Positions 52,998 to 55,073 of a stretch of DNA of 55,073 nt are shown piece after piece. Position 1 is the first letter of the stretch; the number at the start of each line of letters is the position of its first letter. The notes under the pieces are model-generated. The model saw nothing but the letters and a program-made list of their open reading frames with translations, searched no databases and was not told where the DNA came from. The DNA comes from Candidatus Woesearchaeota archaeon. Lineage in GTDB: Archaea > Nanobdellota > Nanobdellia > Woesearchaeales > 21-14-0-10-32-9. Location: NCBI GenBank assembly GCA_021736975.1, contig JAIPET010000008.1:1-55073 (forward strand), given 5' to 3'. Position numbers and translations under genes: made by a program.

Positions 52998-53130
52998 GCT
53001 AATATGAAATCCTTAGTATTGCCTTGAAGTTAATTTGAAATATTTGCATTTTGTATAGCAAAATAGGTGCAAATATTGGTTTTTTGTTTTTGACGGAGTT
53101 AAAAATAGTGCTTCGCAATACAAAAAAAGA
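52998..53130 (+). ncRNA. Structured RNA element, family 1, copy B
   Basis: Closing stem GTATTGC (53016-53022)/GCAATAC (53115-53121); arm AATATTTGCA/TGCAAATATT (53039-53048/53068-53077, ten perfect pairs) topped by TTTTG/CAAAA; second arm TTTTTGAC-GGA-GTTAAAAA (53087-53105). Nearly identical to copy A at 8608-8745. Sits after the DRG gene and just before copy Q of family 2. Confidence 0.55.
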
Positions 53131-53152
53131 TGTTCATATTTGTCATTTTTTT

Positions 53153-53281
53153 AGGCTCTGTCTCAAATAATACTATTTCGTATACCGGCGCCCATATAGA
53201 CACATGCACGAACGAAAAGAGTGGATATGTTGTGCCGTGCTCTAGTATACTAATCTATTCCTTTCGGGACAGAGCCCTTTT
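53153..53281 (+). ncRNA. Structured RNA element, family 2, copy Q
   Basis: GGCTCTGTCTC (53154-53164) pairs with GGGACAGAGCC (53266-53276), followed by nine T, a good terminator on this strand. Inside are GTATAC/GTATAC (53180-53185/53245-53250) and an alternative ATAC/GTAT hairpin. Core blocks match copy P. The gene at 53332 has its own TATA (about 53290-53302) and SD, so this is likely a separate RNA. Confidence 0.55.
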
Positions 53282-53331
53282 TTTTAAAAAGATTTATATA
53301 TTTCTTTTTTAGTATTTTTGTTAGGTGACAT

Positions 53332-53469
53332 ATGTTAAGATGTGATTCGTGTGGTTCTGAAATGCGAGTTGGTAAAAAATACCTTTCGGGTAATAGCAGA
53401 TTTGCAGAATTTTTTTGTACGAATTGTTTTAACAGAAAGACTGTTTGTGAGTTGGTTGCTGTTAAATAG
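53332..53469 (+). CDS. Zinc-ribbon microprotein
   Basis: 45 aa: C-x2-C near the N-terminus (RCDSCGSEM) and CTNC near residue 29-32, a four-Cys zinc ribbon. SD AGGTGA three bases before the ATG. The stop codon overlaps the SD of the next small gene. Such ribbons often bind nucleic acid or ribosome parts; function unknown. Confidence 0.7.
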   Translation: MLRCDSCGSEMRVGKKYLSGNSRFAEFFCTNCFNRKTVCELVAVK

Positions 53470-53477
53470 GTGATTTT

Positions 53478-53624
53478 ATGGCGGGAAGTGTAAATATTGA
53501 TTTTAGTGAATTGTTTGACAAATTGAAGGAATTTTTAGAATCTATGAATCAAACGCAGATTATTGGTTCTGTTCTTGTTGGTTTAGGCTTAATATTGTTA
53601 ATTATTGGTGCTATTCTCTGGTAA
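53478..53624 (+). CDS. Small single-pass membrane protein
   Basis: 48 aa: a short charged amphipathic half (FSELFDKLKEFLESM) and one transmembrane helix (IIGSVLVGLGLILLIIGAIL). SD AGGTGA overlaps the stop of the zinc-ribbon gene, so the two are co-translated. Function unknown. Confidence 0.7.
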   Translation: MAGSVNIDFSELFDKLKEFLESMNQTQIIGSVLVGLGLILLIIGAILW

Positions 53625-53665
53625 TAACCAAAAGCTTATATAGTATTTATTGTAAAGTATAATTT

Positions 53666-53860
53666 ATGGGTCAGCAAGAAGTATATGATTTCCTTTGTAA
53701 GAATAAAGGAAAATGGTTTACGTCAAGGGATATAAGTGATGCGCTTGGTGTCAGTATTGGTTCTGTGACAATGTCTTTGAAGAAATTAAGAAAAACTAAT
53801 ATTATTAAATATAAGAATACTGGCAAACGAAATACTTATCGTTATAAGGTAGAAGCTTAG
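53666..53860 (+). CDS. Small winged-helix DNA-binding protein
   Basis: 64 aa, a complete minimal winged helix: QEVYDFLCKNKGKWFTSRDI, recognition helix SDALGVSIGSVTMSLKKLRK and wing YKNTGKRNTYRYKVEA. TATA AGCTTATATAG about 25 bases upstream, leaderless. Could be a transcription regulator or a chromatin-like protein. Confidence 0.8.
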   Translation: MGQQEVYDFLCKNKGKWFTSRDISDALGVSIGSVTMSLKKLRKTNIIKYKNTGKRNTYRYKVEA

Positions 53861-53861
53861 A

Positions 53862-54386
53862 TTAGTTTTTGTGTTTTTTTCTCAATATTATTACTAATAG
53901 TGTTATGAGTATTATTGATATTGTTAGGCTTGTATATTGCCAGGTTTGTGTTTTTTCTATGTTTTTTAAATTTATTACGTTTCCTGTTATTTTTTGTAGT
54001 GTTGTTGTTTTTGTTTTTTCTGTATCTAAATTAAGTTTTGTGTTTTCTTGAAAAATATATGTTTCACTTGTTTTTTGTATTGTATTGTCTTTGGTTTTTA
54101 TTGTTGTGGTGCATGAATATTTTTTATTTTTTTCAGGAAGTATTGTTTCGTTTGTTATATTTGTTTTTTGATTGTTTATGTTCCAATTAATTAATATTTC
54201 AGAATTTTTTGCTTTGTAGTTTGTTTGATATTTACATGTTATTGAATTTTGATTTTCTTCTATGTTTACTGATGTTATTATTAATGGATTGTCTATTTTT
54301 AATGTTACATATCCTGTTTGAGCTATAACTATGTTGCTAAATAGAATTGTGATCAGGATTAAAATTAGGGGTAGATTATTTTTCAT
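53862..54386 (-). CDS. Secreted/surface protein with N-terminal signal and C-terminal anchor
   Basis: 174 aa. Signal peptide (LPLILILITILFSNIVIAQ), beta-rich extracellular part with two Cys (about 51 and 90), then LQKITGNVINLKN and a C-terminal membrane helix (SLTISIILITLLVIIL) with basic end. Ig-like fold is plausible. Converges with the winged-helix gene. Confidence 0.65.
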   Translation of the reverse strand: MKNNLPLILILITILFSNIVIAQTGYVTLKIDNPLIITSVNIEENQNSITCKYQTNYKAKNSEILINWNINNQKTNITNETILPEKNKKYSCTTTIKTKDNTIQKTSETYIFQENTKLNLDTEKTKTTTLQKITGNVINLKNIEKTQTWQYTSLTISIILITLLVIILRKKHKN

Positions 54387-54439
54387 AATTTTAGAAATTT
54401 AGTATTATTTTAGAATGTTTTGAATAAAAAAAGTTAGGT

Positions 54440-54643
54440 TTATCTTTTTTTTCTGCCTTTTGGTTCTTCAAATGCAGATTCGTATGCTTCGTCGCCTTCT
54501 AGTTTTTTATCTACTTTTTCTTTTCTTTGTTCGTAGCCAGCCATAAAACCTTCTTCTTCTGGTGAAATTTCGTCATTTTCAACTAGGTCTTCTCTTGCTT
54601 CATCATCATATACTTCTTCTATGTTTTGGTCATCATCATCCAT
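54440..54643 (-). CDS. Small acidic protein
   Basis: 67 aa, strongly acidic N-terminus (MDDDDQNIEEVYDDEAREDL) and basic C-terminal GRKKR. The centre EEGFMAGYEQRKEK looks conserved. No domain known to me. Upstream TATA-like AAAAATATATAAAAT supports transcription. Function unknown. Confidence 0.65.
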   Translation of the reverse strand: MDDDDQNIEEVYDDEAREDLVENDEISPEEEGFMAGYEQRKEKVDKKLEGDEAYESAFEEPKGRKKR

Positions 54644-54736
54644 AATCGATTTCTTTTGTCAGTATTTTATATATTTTTCGTTATTCAAATATATGTGTTG
54701 AAAAATTATTTAAATGATTGATTTGATTTTTATATT

Positions 54737-55073
54737 ATGAAAAAAAGATGGGTGTTGTTTGTGTGTTTTTTATGTTTGTCTCAGTTTGTTTTTGCTCAGG
54801 ATATTCCGCAGGGTGTTGTTGATAGTTCTTTGGAGGTTTTTGGTCTTGGTGATATGCCTATGAGTTGTTATGTTGGTTTTTGTAATGTTTCTCCTGAGAA
54901 TTTGAGTTTTGATTATGTTGGTGATGTTATGTTGGTTGGGCATGTTAATCAGAGTTTGGATTCGGGTAGTATGCTTTGTTGTGGTAAGGGTTTTTCGTAT
55001 GCTGAAAAGTATCATGAGTATGATTATGGGACTAATTTTTTTGTTACTAGTAATGGTCATTTTTGGAATGAGA
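54737..55073 (+). CDS. Partial secreted protein, C-terminus beyond the window
   Basis: At least 112 codons. Signal peptide WVLFVCFLCLSQFVFAQ, then an extracellular part with Cys pairs (MSCYVGFCNV near 50, MLCCGKG near 84). ATG about 25 bases after AATTATTTAAATG, leaderless. T/G-rich codons as in typical + strand genes. Function unknown. Confidence 0.75.
   Translation, partial: MKKRWVLFVCFLCLSQFVFAQDIPQGVVDSSLEVFGLGDMPMSCYVGFCNVSPENLSFDYVGDVMLVGHVNQSLDSGSMLCCGKGFSYAEKYHEYDYGTNFFVTSNGHFWNE

Noticed and set aside
51661-53281. Family 2 elements as tRNA, SRP RNA or RNase P RNA
   Set aside because: No T-arm or anticodon arrangement, too short for SRP RNA, and none of the conserved RNase P blocks.
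54770-55060. 96-residue - strand frame at the right edge
   Set aside because: It is the mirror of the secreted protein gene at 54737, which has a signal peptide, a TATA box and typical codon use.
1-55073. CRISPR arrays, tRNA and rRNA genes
   Set aside because: I saw no regularly spaced repeats and no tRNA or rRNA signatures on reading both strands by eye.

Overview
The window is chromosomal DNA of an AT-rich archaeon. Informational genes are archaeal (Mre11, TYW1, Trm-G10-type methyltransferase, Rpo7/Spt4/eS24/eS31 cluster, DRG-type GTPase, archaeal class I aldolase, TrmB and tandem-Lrp regulators). Promoters are BRE/TATA-like, and many first genes start about 25 bases after the TATA box, so they look leaderless, while internal operon genes carry GGTGA-type Shine-Dalgarno sites and sometimes TTG or GTG starts. 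Short genes, many orphan proteins, TadC/VirB11-type pilus genes and very low GC fit a DPANN-type genome (Woesearchaeota/Pacearchaeota-like); that placement is inference. The + strand is T/G-rich over almost its whole length, so + genes use T-ending codons and - genes use A-ending codons.

Layout. 1-7 kb (mostly -): Mre11, a PD-(D/E)XK nuclease, orphans, a KaiC/RecA-like ATPase and a beta-propeller protein. 7-13.7 kb (+): an MFS-like permease, a structured RNA element, a conserved orphan, a PfkB kinase and aldolase operon, then a degenerate PEP-synthase-like protein with an acidic tail. 13.7-17 kb: Trm-G10 methyltransferase divergent from a winged-helix regulator with tandem palindromic operators, then ftsZ with a long leader, a small upstream ORF and a clear terminator, followed by a multi-hairpin RNA-like region. 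17-26.7 kb: an accessory stretch with orphans, two frameshifted genes, IS-like palindromes, a 74/75 direct repeat and two tandem nucleotidyltransferase-fold genes, interrupted by a cobalamin adenosyltransferase gene and the eS31-eS24-Spt4-Rpo7-PIN operon. 26.7-37 kb: TYW1, TrmB regulator, saccharopine dehydrogenase-like enzyme, secreted MsrB-MsrA, a RelE-type toxin-antitoxin module, tandem Lrp regulator divergent from an AlaE-like exporter, a phosphoesterase and an M49 peptidase. 37-42 kb: two GT4 glycosyltransferases, a small regulator followed by a C-rich-loop hairpin, a B12-type radical SAM enzyme and a nitrilase. 42-50.5 kb (-): a type IV pilus/type II secretion-like cluster (two TadC-like membrane proteins, VirB11-like ATPase, coiled-coil protein, winged-helix regulator, two pilin-like proteins, one Cys-rich secreted protein). 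50.5-55 kb: M29-like aminopeptidase, DRG GTPase, microproteins, surface proteins.

The strongest unexplained signal is non-coding. Three intergenic regions (about 8.6, 47.3 and 53.0 kb) share a junction-like RNA fold with compensatory changes in its arms, and two more (51.7 and 53.2 kb) form a second related family. Other notable signals are overlapping, mutually exclusive stems after ftsZ, two hairpins with C-rich loops on a C-poor strand, a 28-base duplication around a 55-base hairpin insert inside the pilus operon, and a gene split at a run of ten A.
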